Origin: Xylocopa sonorina
Taxonomy: Eukaryota; Arthropoda; Insecta; Hymenoptera; Apidae
Length of the DNA: 64,000 nt
Assembly: GCF_050948175.1 (NCBI RefSeq)
Contig: NC_135198.1
Span: forward strand, 10,925,001 to 10,989,000
Direction of reading: 5' to 3'
The notes below the pieces were generated by a model. It saw only the letters and a program-made list of their open reading frames with translations. It searched no databases and had not been told where the DNA came from. The number at the start of each line of letters is the position of its first letter. Within the stretch, counting starts at the first letter, position 1. The position numbers and the translations under genes are program-made. Below, one piece after another: positions 1-13,700 of this stretch.

Positions 1-44
1 GTTCTCATTAAGTCCTTTAGGCGAGACCAGCGCAACGACACTCG

Positions 45-90
45 ACTCAGCCGGCCGTGTGGATTGGATTTTATGAAGATTTATCGGTAC
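45..90 (+). repeat. Dispersed repeat, copy 1
   Basis: Shares a 21-nt exact match (70-90) with 1216-1236, and GCCGGCC-containing flanks upstream at a similar distance. The second copy is in the same orientation 1.1 kb away. Confidence 0.7.
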
Positions 91-1182
91 GCGTAGCCCC
101 GAAAAACTTGTCTCCAAGGCGGAACGTCGGGGCGCGTCCTCGCGAGCAAAAACCAACCCGGAAGTAGGACTCTCGGGCGAAGAGCGTCGGGTGACGGATC
201 GCGGATGCGAGATTGAAAGAACAGGGGGGAATCGTACTCGAGGGTGGAGTAGCCGGGTTGTTGGAATAGTCGAAAATCTGGGTTAGATCCGGGTTACGTT
301 GGGTTAAGTGTAGATTGGACTGGGCTAGGCGCGACGCGGACTGTGCCGAATTGTTCTAGACTTAAGGTTAGTTTGGGATCGAGGCAGATCGAATGGACCG
401 GGGCTACGCTCGTGCCACATTGTTGGGCTTACGTGGGTATTGGGCGGAGTTCGGCCAGATTCTTGCTGGATATTGGCAATAACGCGGACTTAAGTCGCGT
501 TTCAAGTATTCCACGGGTCAGAATACTTGAGTTACCAACAAACTGCGAAATAAAGTTCGACCTCTGGATCGAAGAAAACTAGATCAGATACGTTTTAAAC
601 CGGGCTCGGATTAAGCCAGAAGTTAGAGCAAGATTACCACGCGCGATCCCCCGTGCACTCGTAATTCGTCACGCGTGCACCAACGAAATCTCCTCGTACA
701 TCCGAGTTAATCCCGATTAACCTTAACCGAATCTAGGAGCCCGGATGAATTGATATTAAGCGCGACTGAACACGGTCTACTATTAAATATGCCCGACTTA
801 AATCGAAATTAACCCCAAGACAAAACCAGTCGCAGAGATCTGGGATTACCGCTTCGTATCAAGTACAATTAAACGCGAGACTTCGCGGCGGCGTTGAGTA
901 TGCCGACCTTAAACCAGAATGTAAATCACTTGCCAGGTGCCGCATCGCGGTCTCCCCGTTCGATTCTTTCCTCGTGCACGCGCGCCACTCCTCCCGAAAC
1001 CGGGGCGAAGGAGGCGAAAACGCGTTTAAAAGGGGATCGCGCGATGGGCTAGGGTCGTTTTTAGGTGGAGCTTATGCGACTTCGATGTAAACTCCGGCCC
1101 CGAACGGCGGCTTAAGTCGAGGATCGCCTCGACCGAGCCCTTATTTTAAACAGAGAGTGGCTTTCGAACACACAATGCCCGT

Positions 1183-1236
1183 GAGCCGGCCCCAGCTTCG
1201 CGGCGTGAATCGGAATTTATGAAGATTTATCGGTAC
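1183..1236 (+). repeat. Dispersed repeat, copy 2
   Basis: Partner of the repeat at 45-90. The exact match is at 1216-1236; similarity ends abruptly after GGTAC. Confidence 0.7.
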
Positions 1237-1746
1237 ACACGACCACGGAATCCAGAGCGCGCGGGGGTCGTCCCGGAGGGCGGACCGGAACCCATCGCCC
1301 CTCTGATAGACGGTAGAAATTGATAACACTGCAGGAGAATCGCTAGATTTCGTGGGGATTCGTCGATTTTTAAATTACCCCGCTCACACGTGCCACTTTC
1401 GATCGTTCGACCGCGATCGTAACTATTTCCAGGAAGAAACATCATCGCGGTGACCGATTTCAACCCTCATCCTAGCCCAGTCCCCTATTCTGTCTTAAAT
1501 TACTGGAGAACGCGATCTGCCCGGTTGTTTTGATCGCTGCGTCATCAATTTAACTCCCGACAGCAGTCGCGACGCCCTTAACCGGTTATTAAGACCGCGA
1601 TTAAGATCGTGCCTCGTGGAGGACGTATGTCGCTCGGCCTACGTCCCTTCGCGCGTTTCTCGAGAAGCTTCGCGGAATTGTAGAACGTTGTGGTTCGCGC
1701 AGAATCCACTGGAAACTGAAATAAGTCCACGAAGAGTGTATCTCAA

Positions 1747-1766
1747 GAGAGAGAGAGAGAGAGAGG
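1747..1766 (+). repeat. (GA)n microsatellite
   Basis: About ten GA units in otherwise unannotated sequence. Confidence 0.9.
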
Positions 1767-4680
1767 GAAGACGAACGGCGACCAACGGCAGACGATCGGG
1801 TAATTCGATTGGACGGATAAATCCGAGAAATTTAGCGGCGCGCACGCCGGGGGAAACTTGCAAAGATCCCATTAGGAATTCTTCGCAGTCTGTGACCACG
1901 CGAATTTCGCAAACACTGGCCGCGCAATTAAGCCAATTGATCAAGGGGCTCTCTCGGCCGGGGTGGTGGGCTCCGTGAATTGAAATTGATTAGGGGCGTT
2001 TCTTCCCGCGGAATTCCCCGTCCGCGAAGACAATTCTTGCTCCCTGCTGCTGCTGTTGCTCGAAGTCCGTTACGTTATGACGGCGCGGCGAAGGAACTCC
2101 ATTAGATTCGGAAAAACCGGCTACGCTACCAGGTCTGGGCTGCGAACGCCTCGGGAAGCCGTGGTATCGGGTTGTCGGTCGGTTTTTGTCAAACGACAGG
2201 CAACACTGTTGTACACTCGGACCGTGTCGCTGGTTTTTGGAGAAGGATAACCGTTCCGCAGGAATTCTGCGGTGAAGGCGGTCGCTTCGTTACAGTGGAG
2301 AGACGCTGCGCTCGGAATTGCGGCAGCGGACCGGACGAAAGTAACGCCGCTTGTTCGACGGGTTTTTTTCAGATAAATTTCTGACATTCAATTGCAGCGC
2401 GGACCATCGTAAAACAACGGAAATACGAATAACAAGCTGGATTCTAGTGCTCTTCCCGATGGTCCGCGGAGCAATAACCAGCGCACGGAACGGGGACTCG
2501 TATTTCTCCAAATAAACTGGCTATAATTTATATCCGGGAGCCTGAAGTGAGCCATTAAACGATAAAATAGAACCTATTATGCTTCTCGACTCCCTCAGAA
2601 AAAAAAAAAATAAAGGAACAGCCAAGACGTCGTGACAGGGGTGGAGGACGAGCGACAGTTCGGATCAGGAAAGCCAGAAAATCTCGAACGACAGCGCGGA
2701 ATGGAAATTTATCAAGCAGGCCTGTGTCTCCGGGGGAATCCCCGGGACGTAGAACGCTGTCTTTAAGTGCCTGGGCCCGAACTACGCCCACCGATGCACA
2801 TTTCATTAGAGGGTGCCAGCGGGACGGCTGGGGGGGTCCAGCTTCGGGGCGTGCACGACACGTCAAGGAAGTGACAGGTTCGAGGGAGACGGAGAATCGA
2901 GACGAACGGCGAGGGAAACGGCCGCGCGACTTCCTGGGGCGAGGTTACCCAACACTCTAGCAGGGTGACATTGTTCCAAAACGGCGCTAGCCCTCCCATC
3001 GGCCCCCGGTTGCAGCTGCCGCTCGTCTCCCTCCGTGCACCCTCCGGTTTTTTCTTTGTACCCCCTGCACGGGGAGGAAATTCCGTTCCGTTTCTACGCG
3101 TCTCGATTGATCGTGCTGGAAGAACGAGCGACTCGAGCGACCGTCCTCGAGAAACGCCTCTATATTCGTTCGTAAGCGGGTGAAGCTTAAAACGTCGATC
3201 TATGAATCAAGCCCCGCCGTGTACAAATATATACCCACCAGAGAGTCTCCTCGTCTCTGGTAATTTCACGTAAAGGAAGACCAAGCATCAACACTGGAGG
3301 TGCACCGTGTCCGCAACTATAGACCGCAGACTCGTGCTCCTACGGAATCCCTCTCCGTTTCGACGCGTTCGAACGGCAACTCCGACGCGGAAGTTCGCGA
3401 CAGAGAAACGGGGCTGATTACTTCGAAAAAGGAAATTCTTTCCGCCACCCCCTTGCAGCCGTGGCCGGTTACTTTCAGCCGGTTTTTCGTAGGGAGGACG
3501 GAACTTCGCCGAGCGGCTCTTTATTAAATCCGCAATACGACAGTGGCGAAAGTTCCCTCTACTTCTGTCTCCTCCGCTTCTCCTCTATCTCTCTATCCCT
3601 CTCTGACCCTCCTCCCGTCCGCGTCCCCGCGCAGCGAAAGGGTGAGACGTCCGGGAACACCTTTGCGCCACCTTGACGATTGCGGGTAGAATCGAGTTAC
3701 AAAGAAAATTAATTAGACGTCGAGCCAGCCCGTGTACAGAGAGGAACGAGGAAGTGGAAGGAGCTGCTGGCCGACCTCCGGGCTCTCAAGGATCGCGAGG
3801 CGGAGATTTCTTTCGCCGGTTCGCAGACGGTTTATTGAATTTCCGGCGTAAGTGCCGGGGAAATCCGTTTTTCACTGGCACCGTCCCGCGGAATTTATTG
3901 CTCGATTAGCGATAACTCTCGCGGCGATGACCACTGGCCCCGCGAGCCTCGCTCGATTAATACCACCCGTGATTTCCATCGTTACTCCTCGATTTGCCGC
4001 GTCGAACGCTCGGTTTTAACACGTTTCCAACCGGCTGCCCGGCCAAATGTTTCCCCTATATTTCCGCGGCGGTACGTTTTCCAAAGGATCCGTGCAATGT
4101 AAAGGGCGGAACGGTGAAGCATGCTTGATGTCTCTGCAGCTATTGATTTTCACCGTTTAACGCTCGATTTGCCTGGTACGAATTTCGGGGAACGGCCGTT
4201 CCGCCGTTTCGCGCATTTTAGGCCACTGGCTTTTAAAAGTTCCGTAAACAAAATGTTCCGTGCGTTTCCGCGCGCCGACGAAAATTCTGCTTAATCGGGG
4301 GGAATGTACGGTCCAAAAGTGTCAATTCGAAACGAATAAATATCCCCCGCTCGGTTTTTCACGCTCCACGCCGCGTACGCATATATTTCCTCGATATTAT
4401 TGAAATCCTTTTCACTCGCGCGAGTACAATGAACGTTGCGACGTCAAAATCCAGCCTGCTGAAGGCAATCGACGAACGCGTTCCGACCGGCTGTGTTCGG
4501 TCCCCGCTCGTCCGTACGATTTAATTGCTGCGTAATATTTAAAGAAGCTGTCCCTCGTTTCTCTTTATTGCCCGATGAACAATAAACGGAACGCGTTACA
4601 ACGCGGTAAGCCCCGCCCGGGCGAACGTATGCATTTAATAACGCGGGCCATTGGTAAACTTTAATATCCATACTAATGGA

Positions 4681-4702
4681 CCCGGTGCCGCGCGGCACCG
4701 GG
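4681..4702. repeat. 22-bp perfect GC-rich palindrome
   Basis: CCCGGTGCCGC is followed directly by its reverse complement with no loop. The flanks are AT-rich (TACTAATGGA on the left, CTTTATAAATTAAAAAG on the right). No neighbouring gene is recognised, so a terminator or operator reading has no support. Confidence 0.85.
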
Positions 4703-7700
4703 GCTTTATAAATTAAAAAGTCCCGCGCAATTTCACAAAAACGGGAACGGACGGAAACACGGCCCGGAAACGATAACAATTACATTCATCCTTTAATTCG
4801 CGCTATACCTGCTATTATTACTCGCTGGCCCGGCCTTGCAAAGCCTATTACGTGCCCGCCGAAATCACCGTGCAACGGTTACGTTCAACGAGCTGCCGCG
4901 AGTATCTCCTGTCCCACTTAATTCCCTTATCCTCGTAATAAAGCCATCGTTCTCGCGGCTGTATCGAACAAAAAATCAACCGTGAACCGAACACGACGTT
5001 TAACGAGCCGCCCTCGAACGTTCCGTTCGTTAACAGTCCGTGGAATGAATTGCCCAGAGATCTGGCCCAGACGAGCGGCACGTTCGAGGAGAGAAAACGG
5101 TCCTCTCTCGGTCGTAACCGGGCGCGAACGAGAAACGGTCCCGCGGGGGGAAACCGATCTCCCGTTTCCTCTTCGTAGAAAACTCGCTCCCGTGAAAAAT
5201 ATTCCTCCAGGTCAGGATATCTGTCGCCGTGCCGGTAATTAAGTGGGGTCGCTCGAGAGACGGTCGAAACGGCGGCGAACGGGATGGCCGACACATGGGC
5301 CTGAGACACGCGTAACAGCGTCGATCCTGTTTTCGTCGCCGGAAACTGGGATCGTCGACGAGTCTCTGCTCGCGACCGCGCGCCACCCCTCTTATTAGCC
5401 GAAAGGGAGACTCACGAAGACGCTCGATAATTGATCGCGGCGTCACCAGCTGCCTGGTAATTAGCGGCGCGGTCGTTGTCTCCCGTGGGCTAATAGATAT
5501 TCGTCGGTCGTTTTGTACCGTCGAATCGGTCGTTAGCGGTGACTGGCTCGTGTTTCCGACCGGATAAATCGTTCCTGTTGGGTACGCAAGGGATATGTGC
5601 ACGCAAGCAGCGAGAGAACGCGTGCTCGCCCCGCCTTTACTCTGTCAGATGTATCCACCGTCTACGGATGGAGGAACGCGGAAAAAACCGGTGGAAACAC
5701 GGGGCCGCGACACGGCGGGGTGAATTAATTGGCGCGCGAGATACCGATCTGTGAACGCGTCCCACTTTCCGACTGTTTTCGGAAACACGTACGCTCTGGG
5801 GCCCCTGGTGCCGAGCCAGGAAAAAAAAGACGTCGTTAGTCACGGGGAACGGCGTTCCGGTTGGATGGTCGAGCAGCTGCTAGCCGCTGGAGTGAAAGGT
5901 GGCAATGATCTTGGGGAGGAAACGTTACGTTCGTGGATATCTGGCTCTCGGAACGATCTGTTCCACGAAAACGATCCGCGGTACGGATACAACACCGGCT
6001 TTGTTCTTTTGTTTAGTTTCCACAGGTGTCGAAACGTTACGAGCACTCCCAGCCACACCTATTTCGACATCCCCCTTTGGTATTTCGTGTTTTCGGTTAC
6101 GATGAAGTCGTCCCGGAGATTCTTTCGTAAGATAGACCGATATTTAATGGTCCGGCGAGTTTCCTAAGTCAAGATCGTGAACAGGGAACCGTTCGAGCTC
6201 GCAACGGTAACTTCTAAATGCAACATCGTATTGCGATGCAATGAGCATCGTTCCCTCCCCTGAGCGTCCCCCAAGAAATTAGTCGTGTCGCCTAATGCAC
6301 AGTAGCTACCAGTGCCATTGGAAACTCTGACGCTAATCTCGCGAAACTTTCGTTCAACGACATCCTCTCGTAAGGTGCGCGTGTAACGTTCGCGATGGAG
6401 TCGCAAGTTCTCACGTGTGAAAACCAGAAGCGTGAACCGGTAGCGAGGGAAAAGAAATTAGAAAGAAAAAGAAGGGAGAGGGAAAAAATGGAGTGGGAAG
6501 AGGGGTGGAAGCGTGTCGAAAGTAATGATGAGAGAGCAGGGAAAGTTTCGATGGGCCGTTGCATAATTTTCGCCCGTTTTCGCGGCGGCGCGTAGTTAAG
6601 TTGCAAAGAAAATTAATTAAGCGCCGCGCAGCACGAGCCGCGTTGTCATACACGGTGTGCTCAGAAGTCGTTCCCCTCTGTGGACATTGTCTGCTCCTGT
6701 GCGAGAGCTTTTGCGAATCGTTGCTTATTATTAGCCAGCAGTTTCGCGTTACCGTCGCGATAATTGTCGACTCCCTGGGGTGCGTCGCGGTGCCCCCAAA
6801 AATGTCCTACGAAAAGTAACGAGTCGGAATTACAGCTTTTCACAGAATCTTTTGGGTCGTTAAAAAAGTACCATTTCTGACGAGCTATTCCAAATTCACA
6901 AAGAACGTCATCCGATGCTCTAGATTCACTTTGGCACCAGTACGCGAATTTTATCCCAGTGGGACGTCGTAACAGGGAACTGTACGGGTTTTGTTCGACG
7001 GATACGTTTAACAACTCGACGCAACATCCGACTAGGGGTTAAGTATCAATACTCGATACGAGGTTATAATGGAAAATCGACGACTGAGTCGGTGGAATAA
7101 AGTCGCGAGGGTAGGCCTCGCTAATTTCCCAGCTCGTCGAGCGGGGGTCGCGATGATTTATCGCGCGACAGCAGCCGTCATTCTTGCCGCGAGAATGAAA
7201 CAGCAACCGGATAGGGCCGCGAACTTGAGCGACACCCTGTACATATAAAGCACAATATTCAGCGTTGGAACACGTCTATCCGGAATCTTGAAGGGCTTCA
7301 ATAATATCTGCGAGCTACTTCCAAAGTCTCGGCGAAGTTCAAGCAGTTTACGATACGTGCTGCGAGGCAACGCTGCCTACCCTCTCGATCCACTTACACC
7401 CTGTACCCCCTTCTCTCTCTCTTTCTCTCTCTCTTACTCGTTCCCTGTTATTCTCGAGCCTCTTCGATCCGCAAAGTCTGAGAGTATCGGTCTGTCCATA
7501 AATTATCGCTCCACCATACACGCACACAATGGGCGGTGGAAAGTTCGCCGGCTGGTCGTGGAAAAACCGCGAGGGGTAGTGCCACGTAGGGGTGCGTGGT
7601 CGATCGTCGAGATTAGCCTCGATTTTTGATCCATGACGATAAGCAAGGGATAGATAATGGATGACTTCTCTTTCATGGACGTCCATCGAGTAACGTCGTT

Positions 7701-10700
7701 GACGATACCGTTCGTGACTCGATCGAGAGCTCGATAGAAGATAAGGATCGTTTAAATAAAAGGAGAATCGCGTTGCACGAGGGAAAGGAAAAAGTCTAAT
7801 CGTTTCAAGCGTCGAAGAGAAGTCGGTCACTCTTTGGGGGATGCATGTAACGCTCGATAGCAGCAAGGGTTGGTTTCACGCGTGATTTCCGGGCCGGTTA
7901 TTAAAAGTTGAACGAGAGAGCACGGCGGCGGAAGCGGAGCGCTTTTTGCGCCGCGTCGAGTGGCTTTTTAGAAAGTTCGCGCCTCGCGAGCGAAACTGCG
8001 AAGCCGCGGTCGCCGCGATATCGCGCGGACGATGCTGGCGGACGATCGAGCGACGCGACGCGACGCATTCGAAAATTATTAACGAGAGGCCAGCGGCGAA
8101 CTTTCGCAACTGGGTGACGGCGCGTTCAGCCGGTGCTCGATAGAAATTTCACGCGGCCCGCGATGAATGCGCTCGTTATACTTCCACGCGGCGATAATTC
8201 TAGCGACGATTCGCCTGGAATCGTCGACGCGTGGCGAATCGCGCGAGGTCCGCTTCGAAAATCGCGGGGATCGCGCGCGGAAGAGTATCCGCTCGTCCGA
8301 AATTATACGCCTCGAGCGAGCACCGAGATCTCGCGGGACGCGAGCTCGATCGGTCCTCGAGGAATCGTCTACGAACCGGAAGTGTACAATTTTGATGATT
8401 GCGAACCTGGTGCGTCATATACAATTCATAGAAATTAAAGATATTTCGATCGCAGGATGCACATTGTAGATGTTAAACTTCCGAGGTAAATTTCGCGTAA
8501 TCTCTCAAGGCGATAATTAAACGAGACAGTAAGAATTTGAAGGTGTAACCGATCGATCCGTTTCAATTTTACGGAGTCATTCACCGAGCCGTGGAACACG
8601 AAGGCTCACAAATTTTTACACGCCTCTACAGGTCCCGACGGTGCCATTACGAATCGATTTATTCGAGATTATCGGGAGGCGACCGAAGCTCGTGGCGGTG
8701 TACAAGAAAATTACGTAGTAAACCACCGGCAATTATCAAGCGACCGATCTCTGTTACACCGTGGCCGGCCGAAATAACTTGAGAAATTTGGAAAGGTGCC
8801 GGACTTTTACGATCCGTCCCGCTAGTGTCCACTTGAGCTCGCTTTAAACCACGGAATTTGCGGTGGGACGATTTTACGATCCATTCACGGATTTATTCGG
8901 TCGTATATGGGCGGCCGCGAGAACGATTCCATGTAGAGGGAAACGAGCCGATCCACCGTGGAAAGACCCCGTGTCGTTCGATACATCGGAGGAAGGTGTT
9001 CGATGGATGTTTTCTGAAAATTTCATTCGTCCCGATCGCCGGATCGTTTTAATCCGATAAACCTCGCCCGCCTTCTCTCTCGTCGACGCTGTTTCCAAGC
9101 GGGCACGAAGGAATATCCGACGTCGAATTCTTGTACGGGATCGCGAAATCGCTTTCGGATCGGTGTTCCGCGTTCGCGCGTTGCAGGAACGCCGGTAGAG
9201 AAAAAAATTGAAGGAAAAAGATTTTTCTGGTACACCAAGCGCGTCCCGTGTTCGAAGCGTTGGAACACAGGCGACCGAATCGGGGTTTTATTTACCCTTC
9301 GCAGAATTCATTCGTCACCCGACAAACGTGTAAAAATACAGAAAAAAAAAAAAAACGAAATCGCTTTCTGCAGCCCCGCTCGGACGTGCGCTATTAATTC
9401 GTTCGAAATCACGGCTAGATACACCTGTCGGCTACTCCCGGTAACGAGCGTGTTCGGATAAAAAAACATGAACTACCCTCAAACTCCGATCCAACGTTCG
9501 CCCCCGATTTAACGTCCCTCCTCTAATCGCTGGACTGCGATCGCGGTATTCACCTGAATTCATATCTCTTATAAGCGCAGTATCAGAAGCATGAACACTG
9601 AATGTAATTTCTTTTCGCAGATTCCACGGGGCGAAAGAACGAAAGGAATAAACGAATTACCAGCCAGGTCCAGAGAAGAAACAAGAAGAACGGAAGCGAC
9701 GCGGGCGAAGTAAAAGCGCGGAAGAAGAAGAGGAACCCGCGGCTAGAAAGAAATTTGTAATTAACCGAAGGAAGGATCCGGGCTCGGCTGAAAAATATAT
9801 TAGTATCGAGGTCGGTATCCTCTCCCGTGGCGGGCAGAGGGGCCACCAGTCGGTGCTCATAGATTTAAGGGAGAAAATTAAAAACTCGTTAACAAGAGCA
9901 AAATTACGAAACTCGTTAGCGAAAGGAGGAGAAGGAGACGGGACGAAGAGGAGGGAGAAAGAGAGAGAGAGAGTGAGAGGGTAGGAAAGAGCGCTGCTTT
10001 GGAGAACCGAGTTGAAGGTAGGAGGCGGGCGGGAGGGGTAGAAAAAGTTTCCAGGCGTTTTCCAGTCGATGTCGAATAGCGTCTCTTTGTCCGCTTTGGC
10101 AGAGCCGCCGCCGGGAACATTAGGGAAAAAAACAAATATCGAGCGTCGAATGGCGCTAGGGGAACCGGAACCCCGCGGCCCACGCAGGTGTCCCTCCCTC
10201 TGTGTGGCTGCGTCGGCTTACGGCGACGAATGCCAATGTTCCAGCCGAGAACACGATTTAGGGTGGAATAATCCGTTCGGTAAATGTTTCCACCTCTCCC
10301 TTTCTCTCGTCCGCTCGCGTCATCCTCCTCTCCTTGTTCGTTGTTTGATTTTCTTCGTGTTCATCGCGCTCTCGCGGAGTCACACCCCGTGGCGCGTTGC
10401 CACGCGATGACCACGCGGTGCGAGATCGAATTTAATTTAAAACCGGCCTCTCGCGCGCCCGCTTTATAAATAGAGCGGCGCGGTTCGTTACGGAATCGAG
10501 TTATTAAAAAGACGGCACGCGAGGATGATTTACAGCCGTGATTCCCGTCGAACGGGACCCACGGGTAATGAGAGGAGAGAGAGAGAGAGCCAGCCGGTAA
10601 ATGGTCGCGATTGATGGGGTGGCACGCGCGACCCGGGACCCTGGCCTGATGCGAAATCATTCTCGATCCTGGCTGCCCCGTTAAAGGAAGCCGAAGTTCC

Positions 10701-13700
10701 GTCTGCATCTTCTGCGGTTGGGGTAGGATCTGATTGAGTTATTCCAACGTAATTCTCCATTTTTTTTATTACCCTCTCCCCTCTTTAGAACGTGCGGCCC
10801 ATAAATTTTCTGCTTCCTCTCGCGCGTATAGTTTTTCTACATCCTCCGTATGGTTATCGCATCTCTTTTTACGCAGAGATTACTTTCGTATAAACCTTTA
10901 AAGACATTCCGACCGAAATTCCAACCCTCGTTCATTCGACGGAACAAATCCTCCGTCGGAAGACGTCGCGATGCTCCCCTCGTCGCACACACGCCTGAAG
11001 CCTCCAGGGGGAGAGGAGTCTCCTGAGAGATCGGAGAGGAGGCATCGTGGAAGAGAATTAACCCCCGTCGCTATTTACCCAAAAATGCCGGGTCCACGTC
11101 AAACAGAGATCCACGAACGAGGAAACGACGAGCGCCGCCGTAAGACGGCGGCTCGAAGAAATTTAATTAACGCCCCCGTCGCGGCGCGTAACTCGAATTC
11201 GCGAGTGGATTAACACGTTCGACGACAAAAGGCCGGGAATATCGTAACGAGATTCTTAGGATTCCGTTCGGGAGCGTCCCGCGGACGAGCAAGGGGTGGG
11301 TACAGGCGACAGTGGAACGAGGGGGTTGCCCCGGAAAGTTCCTTAAGCGCATTTGTACTTTTCGCTCGGAACTTTTGATGCGCACCCCAGGGTGCTCTCA
11401 ACCGCGTCGAGGGCGAGCCACGCGTCTCCAGCTCCCATTTTTTCCCTCCTCTTTTCGAGGTCGGACGTCTCGCCCTTTCAGTGCGTCCAACGTCGCGAGA
11501 CACTCGACTCGTGGCCAGTTTCGGAGGGTCTTGGACATCGAACCATTTAGTTCGGTACTTCGAGGGGTTGCTTTCGGGGGATGTCGACGTTGAAAAATTT
11601 CCTAAATAGAACGACTTATCCACTGAAGAAACTCTCGCAAATAATATGTGCGCAGAGAATCGAGAAAGCAATTTAGTCTTCACGATCAAACGTGACTACC
11701 CTTCCGCGTGTTCTGCGTTGAACGCTCGCACCACTTCGCGCAACGGCCGTTCGACGGATTTACGAGGCGACGCGGAAACGTAACCGGCGTCCCGCGGGAA
11801 CGCGCGCGAGCGGAACGACGGCTGCGAGCCAGAGGAAATGAGAATGTCGCGGGGGATCGAACATAGACGCGGGTCCGCGCGCGCGTCCAGCCCTCCGTTG
11901 CGGTTCCTCGGGTAGCCAGGCACGCCAGGCAGCCGCTGTTAACCCTTTCGCGGTCCGATCCGGCTGCAGTTATTGCCTAACTATTTTCGACAATGTCTCC
12001 CGCTCGCGGTTCTTCCGGGACTTTGGGACGCGCGTAATGGCCGCGCTTTGCGGTTCAATTTACTCTCAGCCTCGATTGCGGAACCACCGCGAGCCACTTC
12101 TTTCACGAGGCGGCCTTTCTTCCCGAGAAATTGGAATTCGAGACTGACGGGAGAGGTTCCGATAGCGCCTCGTGACTTCCTGAAAACGCTTATTACAGGC
12201 TGAGTCAACTTTGTCCCTCATGCCTTAATCGCTCGCGAGGGACTGCAAATCGGGGGTGGAATTTTCTGATAGTATTTCCCAGCTATCTACAGCTGTCTGT
12301 AGTTATTAAATAGAACAAAAAAATTCATCGCTCGAGAACACGAGTGAAACGATCGCTTCTAATTAAAGCGATATCTCCTCGAACTCGAACGTATCCCAGT
12401 TCCGACAACTTGGACCACCTCCTCCGTCGTTGAACCCTCACCTTAACCGCGCCAGCGAATCCAGCCATAAAAACCGCCGGATTACCGGCATAATCCACTC
12501 ACGAGTTACGACGTGACTATTAAAGGGGTTAACTTATCGTTGGCCCGGATCGAACTGCGACGAAGCTCGAACTTCCTCGAGAGATCTCGCGGAACGAACG
12601 AAAGCCGTGCGGCTGTGGGTTAAGTTTTCCAGCGGCGGTTTTACATCGATATCGAGCGACGGGCTAATTTCCTCGCGAACGTTTCACGAAGCCACGGAAT
12701 TGCCGCGCGTCGTTGCGCCGCTTGGGGACTGTATTAATATCGCGGCGAGTGTACGCCGGATTTGCAATTCAACGGGTCCAACGAAGCACGGGAACCTAAT
12801 CTCTGTCTTCAGCGGTTCCCTCGAAACGTCCCGCACGGCCACGGCAGCTCGCGCTCTTCTTTCGAGGGGCGACTATCGCGGCCCACCAAATTATTCATCG
12901 CTCCCAGCACTCGCGCGGTTATGACGATAAACATATTACTCGAGCTGCGCGCCGGCTAATTATCCTATGATGGTGTAATGAGGCGTGCGTTTGTGCGCGC
13001 TCGGAGTGATTAAATCGCTCGTTAGAAGCTAGCGCGGAGATTTGGATTGAATTTAATTGCTCGTAAAGTACGGAGGTGGATAATGATCTACAACGTTGAT
13101 CAACAGTTTCGTTTTTCAGCCTCGATCCTCCCCGAGGACCTCGCGCGATCGCACGGTGATGCACGCACCCCTCCGACGACTCTAACTTCCTAAATAACGT
13201 AGTCACGGTACGCTCCAGGGAAATACTATCGGCGCAGAAAGGAACCCGGTGCGGGAATCTATTTGCGAACGAGAATGCTCGAGGAATCGCTTGGAAACGG
13301 CGTGAAAATGGGATGTGCGACAGACGCGAAACATTGCCAGCAGAAAAACCGAATTGGGTCACCAAGGATGAACGATATTGGCACCGTTAAATCCTTGAAA
13401 GGCTGGTTGCGTGCAGGTGGCTTCAACAACTGGTTGCTCTCAACCATTGAAATACTAATCTTCCGCGAAGGATACGAAAAGCTGTTAAAATCGTGAACCG
13501 TGTAACGAGCAAAAGTCCAACTTCCACGAGGAGACTTCTCATGAAACGTTTGGTTATCGCAGGACATACGAGATAATCGACGACATTCTTTTTACGAGCA
13601 GTCGTGTCGCGGTCACGCTGGTACGAGACTCGCGAGGATCGTAAACGTAGACGGAAACGCGAGGACCAACGAATGCCCATGAGAGAAGCGACGAATGGAG

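Noticed and set aside
5030..5602. 190-codon minus-strand ORF, and the overlapping 153-codon frame
   Set aside because: Two frames are open in the same strand and neither resembles a family; this is background.
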